Positions 1 through 10,549 of a DNA stretch of 64,000 nucleotides are shown here, piece by piece. The notes beneath the pieces are model-generated. The model was not told the origin of the DNA, made no database searches, and was given only the letters and a program-made list of their open reading frames with translations. Position 1 is the first letter of the stretch, and every line of letters starts with the position of its first letter. The position numbers and the translations under genes were made by a program. The DNA is from Anniella stebbinsi (taxonomy: Eukaryota; Chordata; Lepidosauria; Squamata; Anniellidae). The stretch lies in the NCBI GenBank assembly GCA_029215795.1, contig JARDYH010000001.1, positions 180,861,654 to 180,925,653 of the forward strand, written 5' to 3'.

Positions 1-525
1 TTCCCCATCAACAGTTTCCATCTAACCATCTCCTTGGTATACGCTGGAGTGGAGGGTGATGAAGTTGGTTGGGAGATGAGTAGAATGCAAGTGGAGGAAA
101 TCTTATGATGAGTCTGACAGAAAAAAGTAAAAACCTTTATGGCAGTGGCAGTGGTGAAGAAGCCATTTTCCTCCACCATCACTGGGTCTTTACAATACTG
201 TCCAACAGAATTGTTCTTAGTGTTTCCAGGTCTTCTGCATTCTGCTCCAATTGGAGATTTGGTAGAGCCCTTGTGCAACATTTTGAGAACAATATTGCTC
301 ATAACTGCCATGGTTTGAATCCAACAATTAATACAGACCAATTAGAGCACCATCTGGTCCTATTTTGCTAAGAGTATCTTGGTTGCCTGGAAGGATGACT
401 TTTTGCCAGGAGAGAAATGAGAGAAAACAACCCCGTTGATTCCCTTGGATTTCTCAGTGGCTTCCCATACCGTCAATCATGATTTCATTCTGGAGAAGCT
501 GCCTGAATTTGCTGGGAACAGCAAA
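1..525 (+). mobile_element. Degenerate L2 LINE fragment (endonuclease-RT linker into RT)
   Basis: Bases 30-170 follow, with many changes, the linker between the endonuclease and reverse transcriptase of the better L2 copy at 55930-56100 (shared order: a GTATAC...GGAG...GTGATGAA block, then a block ending in a CACCATCACTG-like stretch). Around 445-515 a frame reads LDFSVASHTVNHDF, a decayed form of RT motif A (LDLSAAFDTIDHGILL in the better copy). The stretch between is shortened compared with the family, so an internal deletion is likely. It enters from beyond the left edge and meets a second L2 copy near 525, where sequence jumps back to endonuclease. Old, inactive, non-coding today. Confidence 0.65.
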
Positions 526-1163
526 GTCCTCAGCTCAAGACTACATGGCTGAAATGACAACTATGGGACTGCCTCTATATATCACATGTCCTACACATTC
601 TACAGAGCATACTTTGGACTTGGTATTCTGAATAAGTCAGAGGGAAGGTCTGGAATTGGGGGAGAGTTATTTATTTCCCTGTTGTCATGGTCAGACCATG
701 TCTTTGCAAGCTTTATATTGGCAGCTGCCATTCCCCTTTGCAGGGGCCATGGCCCATTAAGCTGGTCTTCCCTCAGAGCCTCCTGGGATCTGAAGGGCTC
801 TTGAACATTCTTGGGGAGTCTGTTAAGGCCCTGGTCTTACTCATGAAATGGAACAGCTGATGACACAATTGCTTCTAAGCATCCTTTCCTGCAGTGTAGA
901 GCACAGCTGGTTCCCTTGTTTACCAGGGAGTTAGGTGCAATGAAACAGGGTGGGATATGACCAACAGGCAAGTGTGCAAGTCTCACAGTATAGGCAACCA
1001 AATGTAAGTGAGAGGTCATTATTGGGCCTACTCTGTGTCTGTGATGGTGGCAGAGCATTGTTACTTTGCTGCCACCATCGCATCATGTGCAGCTGCTGGA
1101 GCTGGTCCAGCAGGGCTTTTCTGGCTAGTAAAAGGTTTATTACAACTAAATCCTGGAAGAGAT

Positions 1164-1666
1164 TGTCACGGATAAAAATCCACTTTGGTTGTAAGGCAAC
1201 TCTGTTTTATTGAGCGTAATACAGCTGTATGGAGAGAGTCCTACAGACAAAGAACTTCTTAACTAGCAGTGTGAAAAGCAGGTATATTTATACATAGTAG
1301 CATTTTAACCAATTAGCAAAACAAAGATAGATAAAAGAAAACTTCTTCATTATACTTTATCAACAGACGGCCCATAATTCTTCTAGCAATGTCAGATTGA
1401 CCTGGATGGTTAGTCCTCCATATCAAGCTAGGTTTTTTTGTCTCATACTATACTATATCAAAAAGGTCTTGACAGTTAGAAATTCCAATTAAGCATTTCC
1501 TTCCAATTAAGCAGTTCCAGCATTACAGCACATTCAGGCACATACATCATTCCAATCCCATCATGCAGTTCACTTGTAAGAACCAAACTACATACAGAGG
1601 CCTAAATACAGAGCAGGTATATCAAGGCTTGTGGCCTTGCTTTCTCAAGATGTATTAGAACCATCA
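1164..1666 (-). mobile_element. Solo LTR 1 (503 bp), 5-bp target duplication GAGAT
   Basis: The element starts TGTCACGG and ends ACCATCA on the plus strand, giving the TG...CA ends of an LTR. It is flanked by exact 5-bp copies GAGAT at 1159-1163 and 1667-1671. Read on the minus strand it has a TATA-like TATAAATA (complement of 1281-1292), then AATAAA (complement of 1206-1211) about 42 bp before the LTR end, the usual U3-R-U5 order. No internal retroviral or gypsy genes adjoin, so it is a solo LTR left by recombination. It interrupts an L2 copy and is therefore younger than that copy. The parent class (ERV or gypsy) cannot be settled from the LTR alone. Confidence 0.85.
1281..1292 (-). promoter_or_regulatory. 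TATA-like box of solo LTR 1
   Basis: The complement reads TATAAATATACC. It lies about 70 bp upstream, on the minus strand, of the LTR's AATAAA at 1206-1211, which is the expected promoter to polyadenylation-signal spacing inside an LTR R region. Activity is not shown. Confidence 0.5.
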
Positions 1667-2961
1667 GAGATTTGTTGTGACAAGTCTGAAAGGCTCTTTG
1701 AGAATAAAATCCCTCAAATCCACTCTGGTTTTGATGCCACTATTAGAACAGTTCTTATGACAGTAGTCAGAGCACCATCTAGTTGGCTTGTATGGGATTA
1801 ATTTCAGTTGATGCAGCCTGAGGATGCAGGCAAAGTGCTTAGAGGGTCTTGGCCAACCCCCTGTGTTCTCACTCCTTTCCCATTTTGGATAGTTACATCT
1901 AGCTGAAAGGGGTTTATTGGCTGGGGACAGGAGTTGATTCATATTTCTTTGCTGAGATTGGATGCCCTGACTACTTGGAAGGAAGTGATTAAGGAGGTGA
2001 CTGCTTAAGAAATCCTCTCTGGAACCAGAAGAGTACAACAACTATCACCTGATAACAAAAATCCCCTTTCTGGGCAGGGTGCTGGAGAGGCTGGTAGAGA
2101 TCCAACTCCAGGTGTTCTTGAATGAAATGGATTATCTCAAACCAATTTCAATCTGGGGTCAGGCCTATGTTTGGCACTGAAATAGCCTTGGTCCCCCTGA
2201 TTAATTGTTGGGAAAAAGCCAGGGAGAGTGTGGCCCTGTTGCTTCTCCTTGACTTCTCGGTAGTATTTGAGACCATTGATGATAGTTTCTTGCTGGTTGG
2301 CTCTCTGAATTGGGTATAGGTGATATGGTGGCTCTGCTCTTCAGAACCATTTCTAGGAAGTGGCATTGGGGAATTTCTGTTTGAGCTCATTGAGGTTTAT
2401 GGTATGGGGTTCTGCAGAGTTCAATTTTATCCCCCTGTAGTTTAATCTCCACATGAAGCCACTACGTGAGGTCATTTGAGCATTTGAAGGGCCACTCCTC
2501 AGCACTACTTGTCTTGACATCTAAGTCAAGATTGGCTGTGCAAATGTTGAATTGGTGTCTGGTTTTGATTGCAGAATTGAGGACAGATTCATACGTTGGG
2601 GTGCCCCTAGATATAGCCCTGTCACAACAGGTCCAGGTATCTTTTGTGCCATCTTCAAATGGTTTCCCAGCTATGGTAATTTCTGGCCAGGAATACTTCG
2701 GTCATGATCATCCATGCTCTGGTTACCTCCCACTTGAATTACTGTAATGAGTTATACATAGGGCTGCCTTTGAAGCTGATGTGAAAGCTTCAATTAGTTC
2801 AAAATTCAGCTGCCAGAATTGTAATTGGTACCACCAAAAGCCTCAAATTTTAAAAGAATAGTACTCACTTTTCACTTCTGAACCCAATTCAAGATGCTGG
2901 TACTTACAATTAGAACCCTAAATAGTTTGGAGCCAAAATATCTGAAGGAGCACCTCTTCCC

Positions 2962-4110
2962 ATATTTATTTCATTTCATTTCATTTCTATGAAGCTTTCT
3001 GGGTGGGTCACAAAATTAAAACCCTCAAAGTACAACCTAAGGTATAAAACTTAAAACACAATAGAAAAACACAATAGAAAAGTAAAATAGAAAAGTACAA
3101 CCAGAAAAAAACCCAAGTACCAATGCAGAGATTTAAAATACAAATTTAAAATACAGATTTAAAACAGCAAATTAAAAGACTAAGATGATAAAGAACTGGG
3201 AAAATAAAAAGAGCATAACGTAGGTGCCAGGCAAACCTCTCTAGGGAGCTCATTCCACAGTCAGGGTGCCACAGCAGAGAAAGCCCTCATCCTGGTACAC
3301 ACCTGCCTCATTTCCTTTGGCGGGGGATCCCAGAGAAGGACCACTGAAGATGATCTTAGGGTCCGGGCAGGTACATATGGGATGAGGTGTTCCTTCAGAT
3401 AACCTGGCCCTAAGCTGTTTAGGGCTTTGAAAGTTAATACCAGCACTTTGAATCGAGCCCAGACCTGGACTGGGAGCCAGTGTGGACTTGTTGGCCAGTC
3501 CCTGTTAACAGTCTTGCTGCCTTGTTTTGTACTAGCTGAAGTTTCTGGACCATTTTCAAAGGCAGCCTCACATATAACACATTACAGTAATCCAGATGAG
3601 AGGTTATGAGAGCATGGATAACTGTAGCCAGACTATCTCTGTCCAGATAAGGGCACAGTTGGTATAACAGCCTAAGCTGATAAAAGATGCTCCTTGCCAC
3701 TGAGACCATCTGTGCCTCAAGTGACAGTTCTAGATCCATGAGCACCCCCAAACTATGAACCTGTTCCTTTAGAGGGAGTGCAACCCCCTTCTAGAACAGG
3801 TTGAACATTACCTACCTGGACAGACGAATTACCAGCTAACAGTACCTCTGTCTTGTCTGGACTGAGTCACAGTTTGTTGGCCCTCGTCCAGTCCATTCCC
3901 ATGCCCAGATTCAGAACAGCCACTGCCTCACCTGGATTTGATGACAAGGAGAGGTAGAGGTGGGTGTCATCCGCATATTGATGACACCTCAGCCCACATC
4001 TCCGGATAACCTCTCTCAGTGGTTTCATGTAGATGATGAACAGCATATGGAATAAAATAGAACCCCATGGCCTACATGCCATGGCACAGAGGAATAAGCT
4101 TTCCATACCA
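2962..4110 (-). mobile_element. L2 LINE 3' part, minus strand (subfamily with [26 protein letters not shown] RT end)
   Basis: On the minus strand, sequence from 4106 down reads MLFIIYMKPLREVIRRCG followed by [14 protein letters not shown]. These are RT motifs B/C (YADD) of an L2-clade LINE. The thumb/C-terminal region follows at 3751-3434 (YLDRDSLATVIHALITSHLD) and then an FKALNSLGPGYLKEHL block. The 3' end is the TTTCATTTCATTTCATTTC run at 2962-2990, the complement of a short-repeat tail. The copy is 5'-truncated within RT and has several frame changes. It is wedged into the L2 copy that runs from 525 and resumes near 4200, so it is a later insertion. Confidence 0.85.
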
Positions 4111-4141
4111 GCCTACCAACGTTGGATGAACTTTGGCTGAG

Positions 4142-4190
4142 GCTCAGATGTGTGCTATCTCAGATGTGTGCTTACTTCTCAGATGTGTGC
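4142..4190 (+). repeat. Triple 14-bp direct repeat CTCAGATGTGTGCT
   Basis: CTCAGATGTGTGCT occurs at 4142-4155, 4158-4171 and 4177-4190, separated by 2 and 5 bases. It lies between the minus-strand L2 and the recovered L2 C-terminal piece. It is probably a small local duplication; no function is visible. Confidence 0.7.
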
Positions 4191-4199
4191 TATCTATTT

Positions 4200-4405
4200 A
4201 TCAGCGAAAGGGCTCGTTCCATGGTGTTGCACTGGCTTTGAAATGCCATCCCTATAGAGGTACACCTGATGCCTTATTTATAATTTGGCTCCAGGTTAAG
4301 ACATATGCTTTACCCAGGTATTTTATTTTGCATAACCTCTCAGTCTGCTTTTCTTATACCTTTTCACTCCCCCAAAGTATTCTTCCTCTCCCCACAAGTA
4401 TTTTT
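4200..4405 (+). mobile_element. L2 LINE C-terminal remnant, likely continuation of the 525-2960 copy
   Basis: A plus-strand frame reads RKGSFHGVALALKC, then TPDALFIIWLQVKTYALPRYF. This fits the L2 C-terminal order RERAFSVVAPQLWNDLP ... LLYFRRQVKTFLFSQAF seen at 57.75-57.86 kb. It is the part of the ORF missing from the copy that stops at 2960, so the simplest reading is one L2 split by the minus-strand insertion. The similarity is weak, so the assignment is an inference. Confidence 0.5.
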
Positions 4406-4414
4406 TTAGTGTTA

Positions 4415-5517
4415 AAAAGTATGCTGTCCAACATCTACATGAAACCATTGAGTGCAGTCATCCGGAGTTTTGGAGTGCGTTGTCATCAGTATGCTGATGA
4501 CATGCAGCTCTATTTCTCCTTTTCATCTTCATCAGGTGAGGCTGTGGATGTAAGGAACCAGTGCCAAGCTATGACAATGGACTGGATGAGGGCTAATAAA
4601 CTGAAACTCAATCCAAACAAGACTGAGACGCTGTTAGTGGGTGGTTCTGCTGACCGGATAGGGTCTTCAACCTGTTCTGGATGGGGTTGCACTTCCCCTA
4701 AAGGAGCAGGTTCGTAGCTTGGGGGTTCTCCTAGAACCATCTCTGTCACTTGAGGCTCAGGTGGCCTCAGTGGCACGGAATGCCTTCTACCAACTTCGGT
4801 TGGTCACCCAGCTACGTCCCTATCTGGACAGGGATAACCTGCTTCAGTTGTCCATGCTCTGGTAACCTCCAAGTTAGATTACTGCAATGCACTCTACGTG
4901 GGGCTGCCTTTGAAGGTAGTTCGGAAGCTTGTGCAAACTGCAGCGGCCAGATTGATGACAAGAACTAGAAGGTTCGAGCATATAAGACCTATTCTGGCCC
5001 ACTTGCATTGGCTGCCTGTATGTCTCCGAGCCCGATTCAAAGTGCTGGTTTTAACCTATAAAGCCTTACACGGCTTGGGACCACAATATCTGACGTAACG
5101 CCTTTCCCAACATGAACCTACCCGTATACTACGCTCAACATCAAAGGTCCTCCTCCGGATGCCTACTCCGAGGGAAGCTTGGAGGTTGGCAACAAGGGAG
5201 AGGGCCTTCTCTGTGGTGGCCCCCCAATTGTGGAACAATCTCCCTGATCGTTATCTTTTCGGCGCCAGGTCAAGACTTTCCTCTTCTCTCAGACATTTAG
5301 CAATATCTGATGAGCCTGGGTTTGTTTTATTTTTAGGTTTATAGCTTTTTAAAGTTATTACAGTGGTTGTATATAATGTGTATATTGTATGTTTTTGCTG
5401 TTTTAATTTTTGTATATTGTTTTTAATTGTTTTAATCTTATGTAAACCTCCCAGAGAGCTTTGGCTATGGGGCGGTATACAAATGTAATAAAATAAAATA
5501 AATAAAATAAATAAATT
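4415..5517 (+). mobile_element. L2 LINE 3' half, plus strand, with complete 3' tail
   Basis: Starts within RT (NIYMKPLSAVIRSFG, then CHQYADDMQLYFSFSSSSGE with the YADD catalytic box) and continues through the thumb and C-terminal region. It ends with the family's 3' signature: CCCAGAGAGCTTTGGCTATG, then GGGCGGTATACAAATGTAAT and an (ATAAA)n/(AAATA)n tail to 5517. It is very close to the copy at 54.8-58.1 kb over its whole length. Frameshifts (about 4665 and 4800) and a stop at 5096 (ACGTAA where the sister copy reads GATGGA) break the frame. Typical 5'-truncated L2, inactive. Confidence 0.9.
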
Positions 5518-5555
5518 TTCAGAGTGGTTTGCCACAAAATATGGCAGTAATTTGC

Positions 5556-5580
5556 ATATATATATATATATATATATATG
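5556..5580. repeat. (AT)n microsatellite
   Basis: About 12 AT units directly downstream of the L2 tail. Confidence 0.9.
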
Positions 5581-6234
5581 TCATTTGGGTCTGGTTTCCT
5601 TCAGGAGAGGCATTGCCATGCTTCCCTTAGTGGAAGCATTTTGAAACCATGATACCCCACATGTGAGATTGTCTCCATCTTTTTCATCAGCAGAAATTAG
5701 TCCAATAACGGATCTCACAGCATTTACACCGTGTTCATGTCTTCTCTCACTCTCTAACTCCCTAGCATACAATGTCTAGGTTGTACTGTGGATTTTGCAG
5801 ACAACATATATGTGTATATTTTAAAAACATTATTCCATTTATCCACTGAACATGTTAAAAAAAATTAAAAATAAAATAATTTCCAACTTCCTAATTTCTA
5901 CATTATAGGGAACAAGTCTCAATTTATACATTTTAATCTATCCTCCACTCCAGCCCTACCCTTCTTGGGAAATAGACTGGAAATGGACTGGAGCAAAAAA
6001 ATCAATAAGTATTTATTTTAGCACTTAACTATGACATGAGACAAGACAGAATTATTTACATCCCCATGATAACCTGCATCCAAATCAGGAATATTGGGGA
6101 GTAGAATGTGCATTTGCCCATTAAAACTGGGTATCATTTTGCTGTAGACTGGGTTCCCATGAACAAAGATGATCTGTGTTGGGTACTGTTGCTGAGGTTA
6201 TTCAGTAGCAGCAAGTGCTGGATTTCTAGGCTAC
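5581..6234. other. Unique noncoding DNA, no feature seen
   Basis: AT-rich sequence with only short chance frames and no repeat family recognised. Confidence 0.5.
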
Positions 6235-6560
6235 CTTTAAGAGCAGGAGCCCTCCCAAGGCAGCATACAACAATAAAATTCATATAATAACATTCATATA
6301 ATTTTAAAAACAGCAAACGTTCCAAGAAACAACAAACGCCACCATAATACAGAATCTGCAACACATTTATAGCTATATCAAGTCTGATCAAACATAATCA
6401 GAAGGCCAGAGTAAACAGGTAAGCCTTCAGAGCCTTGTTAAAAGCCTGCAACGATGGGGCTTGGCAGACTTGGCCAATGATGGCAAGTTATTCCAGCGGT
6501 GTAGAGCCACTGCAGAACGGAGCTTCGTGCAGTTTTGCTTGCGGGTGGGGTGGAAACAGA
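6235..6560 (-). mobile_element. LINE 3' end, minus strand (L2/CR1 group, lineage unclear)
   Basis: The minus strand reads a decayed LINE C-terminus (LHRWNNLPSLAKSAKPHRCRLL then a KAY-like helix). It then has a short 3'UTR ending in a CCTTGGGAGGGCTCC segment, the kind of stem that precedes the short tail in CR1/L2-group LINEs. The piece is short and mutated, so the subfamily is not assigned. Confidence 0.5.
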
Positions 6561-7131
6561 GAGGAGAGGCCCACACCACTGCATAAAGTCATGGGGACGA
6601 TACATCAGAGTTCTACTTTTTCAAGAGGGAACGACCTTCTCCAACAGGGTTCCTTAGGGACATCTTTCTGGCAAACAACCCAAGGCAGAGAGGTGTGCGC
6701 TCTTCTCAAAGGAGAGTTCATGCTTTAGCTCCTTTCTCAGTAGAACCTGGCGTGCACCGTGCTGAGTGTTAGTAAAAAGGAAGTAACCATTGGGGTGAAG
6801 ATGAAAAGTGACAAGGGGCAGGACTGCAGGGAAGTTAATGATTCAGGGCTGTTATCCTGCATCAACCAACTCAGCTTGTTTGTTAATTGACAAACCAACA
6901 TAACTCACGGCAATTACACTGTGCACAAGTTCCTTCAGAGAGGCTTCACTCTTCAGATTGTAGTTTACGTTGCCAATAGAGCTGAACCATAGAGTATGCT
7001 TGGACTCAGGGCTGACGCCAATGAGATTCTAAGCACATTTTTGTTTAAAAGGTTAAATGATATGTTTACTTTTCAAAATATAATGATTATGTCAAAATCA
7101 ATACAATACAATATAGCAAGTGGGGGTGGGG

Positions 7132-7166
<35 letters not shown>

Positions 7167-8663
7167 TGGTATACTATCATATTTTTCCAGTAAGAATATT
7201 CTAATTCTGAATGGCATATTTCCCATTATGTTTTAGACTCAATTTTATCCTTCCATTTTGTAAAGCAAAGCTCTTCAACATGATTTGCTGGCACACCCCA
7301 AAATAATTTGAGGTTCTCATGTTAGCTAGGCCTCCTTCCTTAAAAGAGAACAATGTCTCCCAAATCCATCTATACGTTAACACAATACATATTCCAGTTG
7401 ATAAAGAACAAACACTTCCAAGTACTTTCTTTTCCAGTTATGCAACACCTGCTAGATAATACCAATATATCCTGCATTTCCTCTCCATTCTTAAAATATA
7501 CTCTTTCAAATTGCAAACTGCCTATCATTTACTAATCCAGCTATTGTGTAACTAATACAATAAATATGTCTCCTGTAAAAGGCAGTGAAGTAATGAGCAA
7601 TTTAATGAGTTAAGCAAAGAAAGATAGAAAGTGAAAATTAGAAACCATGGAAACTAGCTCACTAATCCCAGCAAAGTGCCAGCAGGCTAATGAAGACAGA
7701 CGGAGAGTAAAAATGGGAATAGAAAGGGAGAAACAGCAAACTAAAGGTAGAGTTCTAGGCCATTTAGGAGGTTTGCTGGGTGTATAAACTTGAGTTTTCC
7801 TCTTATTGGCAAATATGTTAGCCAGGAAACCAGTCAGCGAACATGTTTATCATGTTTACTTGTTTCCTGCCCTAACTACCTTTACCTTTACAAGTGACAA
7901 AGAGCTTCTACACATGGGGCTTACATCATGTGATCAAGATTGGTTGCTCACAGAAGTTTGCGGGTCCTTTAAATGACATTGTCAACCTCCAGGGCTCCTT
8001 CCACAGTTTATGACCTTTATCCTGCTTTCAAAAAGATCAGAGATAATGTGATAAGGGGTGTTAATCTGGTCTATCAAATGACAGCATTGTACTATATTCA
8101 CAGCGCCATCTAGTGGCTGTAAAATGAAACATAAAACATATAGAACTTACTGAGAAAGGACCTTTCTCTGTTCAAGCCACATGTCCTCCTGTGTAAAGGA
8201 ACCAATCTTAATCTTGCAAAGAATCCAGAAGCAGAAGCACCTGTAAGAATGTGGGTTTTCAGCCTCTTGTGATGAACAGCGAAGATTAGAAGGCTTGGAA
8301 GATATTGTAACTAGAGCTTCTCCCCTACTGCCCAAACATTCCTCCAGTCCCTTAAGTAGTGAAAGCATTTATAATTCTAAGGCTTATCATCAAACTGGAA
8401 TACACGATTTTTATTCAGGTTTGTGTGTATTGGTGCAGGATGAAAATCTGACTAGACTACATTTTGTGGGGAGATGAAAGTATGGAAACTCTACGTCTCA
8501 AAGAATCTGGTTTCTGCATGTAAGTAAACTCTTTAACCAAGGTGGAAAGGAGAGAACGTAACATAGCAGATAACTGGAAGGTGGGAGAGATGAAAGAATT
8601 CCTTCAGAGATGAGAGAGCTACGATTCTCTAGTGTTCAGCCAATGTGGCTTGATTCTTCCTTA
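6561..8663. other. Unique noncoding DNA with one (TTG)n run
   Basis: No reading frame with protein-like character and no repeat family recognised apart from the TTG microsatellite at 7131-7166. Host intron or intergenic DNA is the likely identity. Confidence 0.5.
7131..7166. repeat. (TTG)n microsatellite
   Basis: About 11 uninterrupted TTG units. Confidence 0.9.
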
Positions 8664-9915
8664 GAAATAATGTTGTTTTTTTAAAAAAATTCAAAAGAAA
8701 GAATTAAAGGGACTGGACAACCCTTTGTTGGTAAATATAGTGGAGATCTGGGAGAAATTTAGAGGGAAGTTGATACCAGGAGATTCACCACTTGCCCCAG
8801 TGGTAGTAGTGGAGAATTTCCCAAGAGTGTTAAAAGTGGAGATTGAAGCGAGATTGAAAGATAAGGAAATAATTAAGTTAAGGAAGTGGATGGAAAATTT
8901 GAAGGATAATGAGCAAATTAAAGAGCTACTGATAGGTCAAAAATCAGCATGGTTTAAATGTATACAATTAGGGAAATGGACTCAGGAATGGAAACTGAAA
9001 AATAACAAGTGTAGAAATAATACAAGATTTGAAGATTTAATAGAGTTAAAAGGTAGGAAAGAAGAAAAGAAAATTAAGAAAGGGTTGACTAGTGAGATAT
9101 ATAAATTATTGATAGAGGAGGAGTTTCAAAATTCACTTAAAGCAATAAAAAAGGTTTGGGAAGAGGATGTGAATGGAGAAATTAAGGAATACAACTGGGA
9201 GAGGTTGTGGAATGCAAGAATGTTAAAATTGTTATCGATCAGAATTAAGGAGAATTTTTATAAGGTATTGTGGAGATGGTATCTAACACCGGTTAGATTT
9301 CACCAGATAGATAAAAAAATATCTAAAAATTGTTGGAGGGGATGCCAGGAGGTTGGAACTTATTACCATATGTGGTGGAGCTGTGAATATGTACAAAAAT
9401 TTTGGAAAAGGGTATTTAAAGAAATAAGTGAAATAATTGGAAGTAAAGTGGAATTAAACCCGAAGCTTGCTCTACTAGCAATATGGGATAGAGGGGAAGA
9501 GGACAAAAATAAGAGAGAATTGATAAACAACCTCCTGACACCTGTTAGACTAATGATTGCAAAAAATTGGAAAGGACAAGGAAGCTATACAATAGAAGAA
9601 TGGTATAAAGAAATATGGGATATGGCTTTGAATGATATGCTGACTTGTAAAATGAAATTAAAGAGGGGAATGTCCGGTAAAAATGATTTTGGGGAAATAT
9701 GGAGTCCCCTATTGGAATATGTATTAAGATTGGGGAAGGGACAAACACCTTCAAAAGAGTCGATAAATTTCTGGATAGAATAAAAGATTAAGAGAAGGTC
9801 TCATGGTGTGGGGGTGCACGGGGGGGATTGTCGTGGATTATGTATGTATTTTATGTTATTATTATGTTGAAATTAATAAAATTATTTCAAAAAAAAAAAA
9901 GAAATAACGTTGTTT
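8664..9915 (+). mobile_element. 5'-truncated L1 LINE with target-site duplication and poly(A) tail
   Basis: The body runs from about 8681 to the A-run at 9889-9900. It is bracketed by AGAAATAATGTTGTTT (8663-8678) and AGAAATAACGTTGTTT (9900-9915), a 16-nt target duplication with one T/C difference. The upstream cut site reads CTT/AGAAA, close to the TT/AAAA preference of L1 endonuclease. Inside are the ORF2 C-terminus, a G-rich 3'UTR (about 9806-9828), AATAAA at 9875-9880 and the poly(A). These are hallmarks of target-primed reverse transcription by L1. The nearly identical duplications and long open frame suggest a fairly recent insertion, dead on arrival because it lacks the 5' two thirds. 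Confidence 0.92.
8690..9783 (+). pseudogene. L1 ORF2 C-terminal fragment (about 360 codons, still open)
   Basis: Codes for the C-terminal part of the L1 ORF2 protein, which normally provides endonuclease, RT and a cysteine-rich nucleic-acid-binding end for retrotransposition. The frame stays open from about 8690 (reading ...KGLDNPLLVNIVEIWEKF) to the stop at 9781-9783. The key signature is CWRGCQEVGTYYHMWWSC, which fits the L1 C-X3-C-X7-H-X4-C motif exactly. It is preceded by WRWYLTPVRFHQIDKKIS and followed by the usual W-rich tail ending FWIE. No endonuclease or RT catalytic motif is present because of 5' truncation, so no active enzyme could result. No promoter is visible. An open frame this long in a dead copy points to low age, not to function. 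Confidence 0.92.
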
Positions 9916-10540
9916 ACCATTTGCTTCAAAGGTTGTTGAGAAACCAATTATTGTTAGATTTTTCAAAGGCCAATTTCTGTATGTTGTCCTGCACATTCCC
10001 ATTGTGTAACTAATAATGCCTGAAAATAATCATAAGCATCCTTAACTTTTCCACTGAGAGTATAAAGGCTTCATCCAAAGAAGGGGAAGGGGAAGGGGAA
10101 AATGTATTAGTGCTGTTTTGTGAAAATATATTAATGCTGTACAAGTGTTAGCCAAACCTGCCTCAATGCAGTGCCACATTGTATTGGAGGTTGTGTTACA
10201 TTATTAGAAACATGGTGAATAAGGAAGGTATACACTGCAGCCTAGAAACTCTAGTGGGCCATAAAAAGGTTTTTTGGGGGGGGAAGCTTACAGAAATGGA
10301 AGAACGTTTCTGGATTTACTTTTCGTGTGCAACACTCTTTTGCTACTTTGGAAATAGCCCTATTGTGAACAGGATAAGCTTTCCACTAACTAGCAAAAGG
10401 CTTCCTTTGGATTTAATACTACTTAGCCCTACTAGAGAAAGAACATGGGGTGCTATTTTATCACAGGATGGGGCTGCCCCTTATCTGGTACCATTTTGAT
10501 GGCAGCTGAGAAGCCCCTTTAGATATTGGGCCTATAGAAT
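9916..10540. other. Unique noncoding DNA, no clear feature
   Basis: Contains a small GGGGAA run (10085-10100) but no recognisable gene or repeat family. Confidence 0.4.
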
Positions 10541-10549
10541 TATTCAATT

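Larger units (their letters stand above)
525..2960 (+). mobile_element. Degenerate L2 LINE copy, first segment, split by a solo LTR
   Basis: This segment runs in L2 order. Endonuclease remains lie at 530-810 (the reading SLLSWSDHVFASF matches the SWSDHHLLRF catalytic end of the copy at 55.7 kb). The linker follows at 900-1160 and 1667-1760. RT follows at 2030-2480 (FETIDD is decayed motif A) and the C-terminal region at 2580-2960. The linker is cut cleanly at 1163/1667 by a solo LTR; with the LTR and one GAGAT removed, the L2 alignment continues. Many stops and frameshifts make it an old pseudogene. At 2961 it meets an opposite-strand L2, and its C-terminal remainder seems to reappear at 4200-4405. 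Confidence 0.75.

Noticed and set aside
7131..7166. Leucine-run frame across the TTG repeat
   Set aside because: Microsatellite translation, not a membrane protein.
10085..10100. GGGGAA run considered as part of a CRISPR-like or satellite array
   Set aside because: Only three short units; simple repeat.
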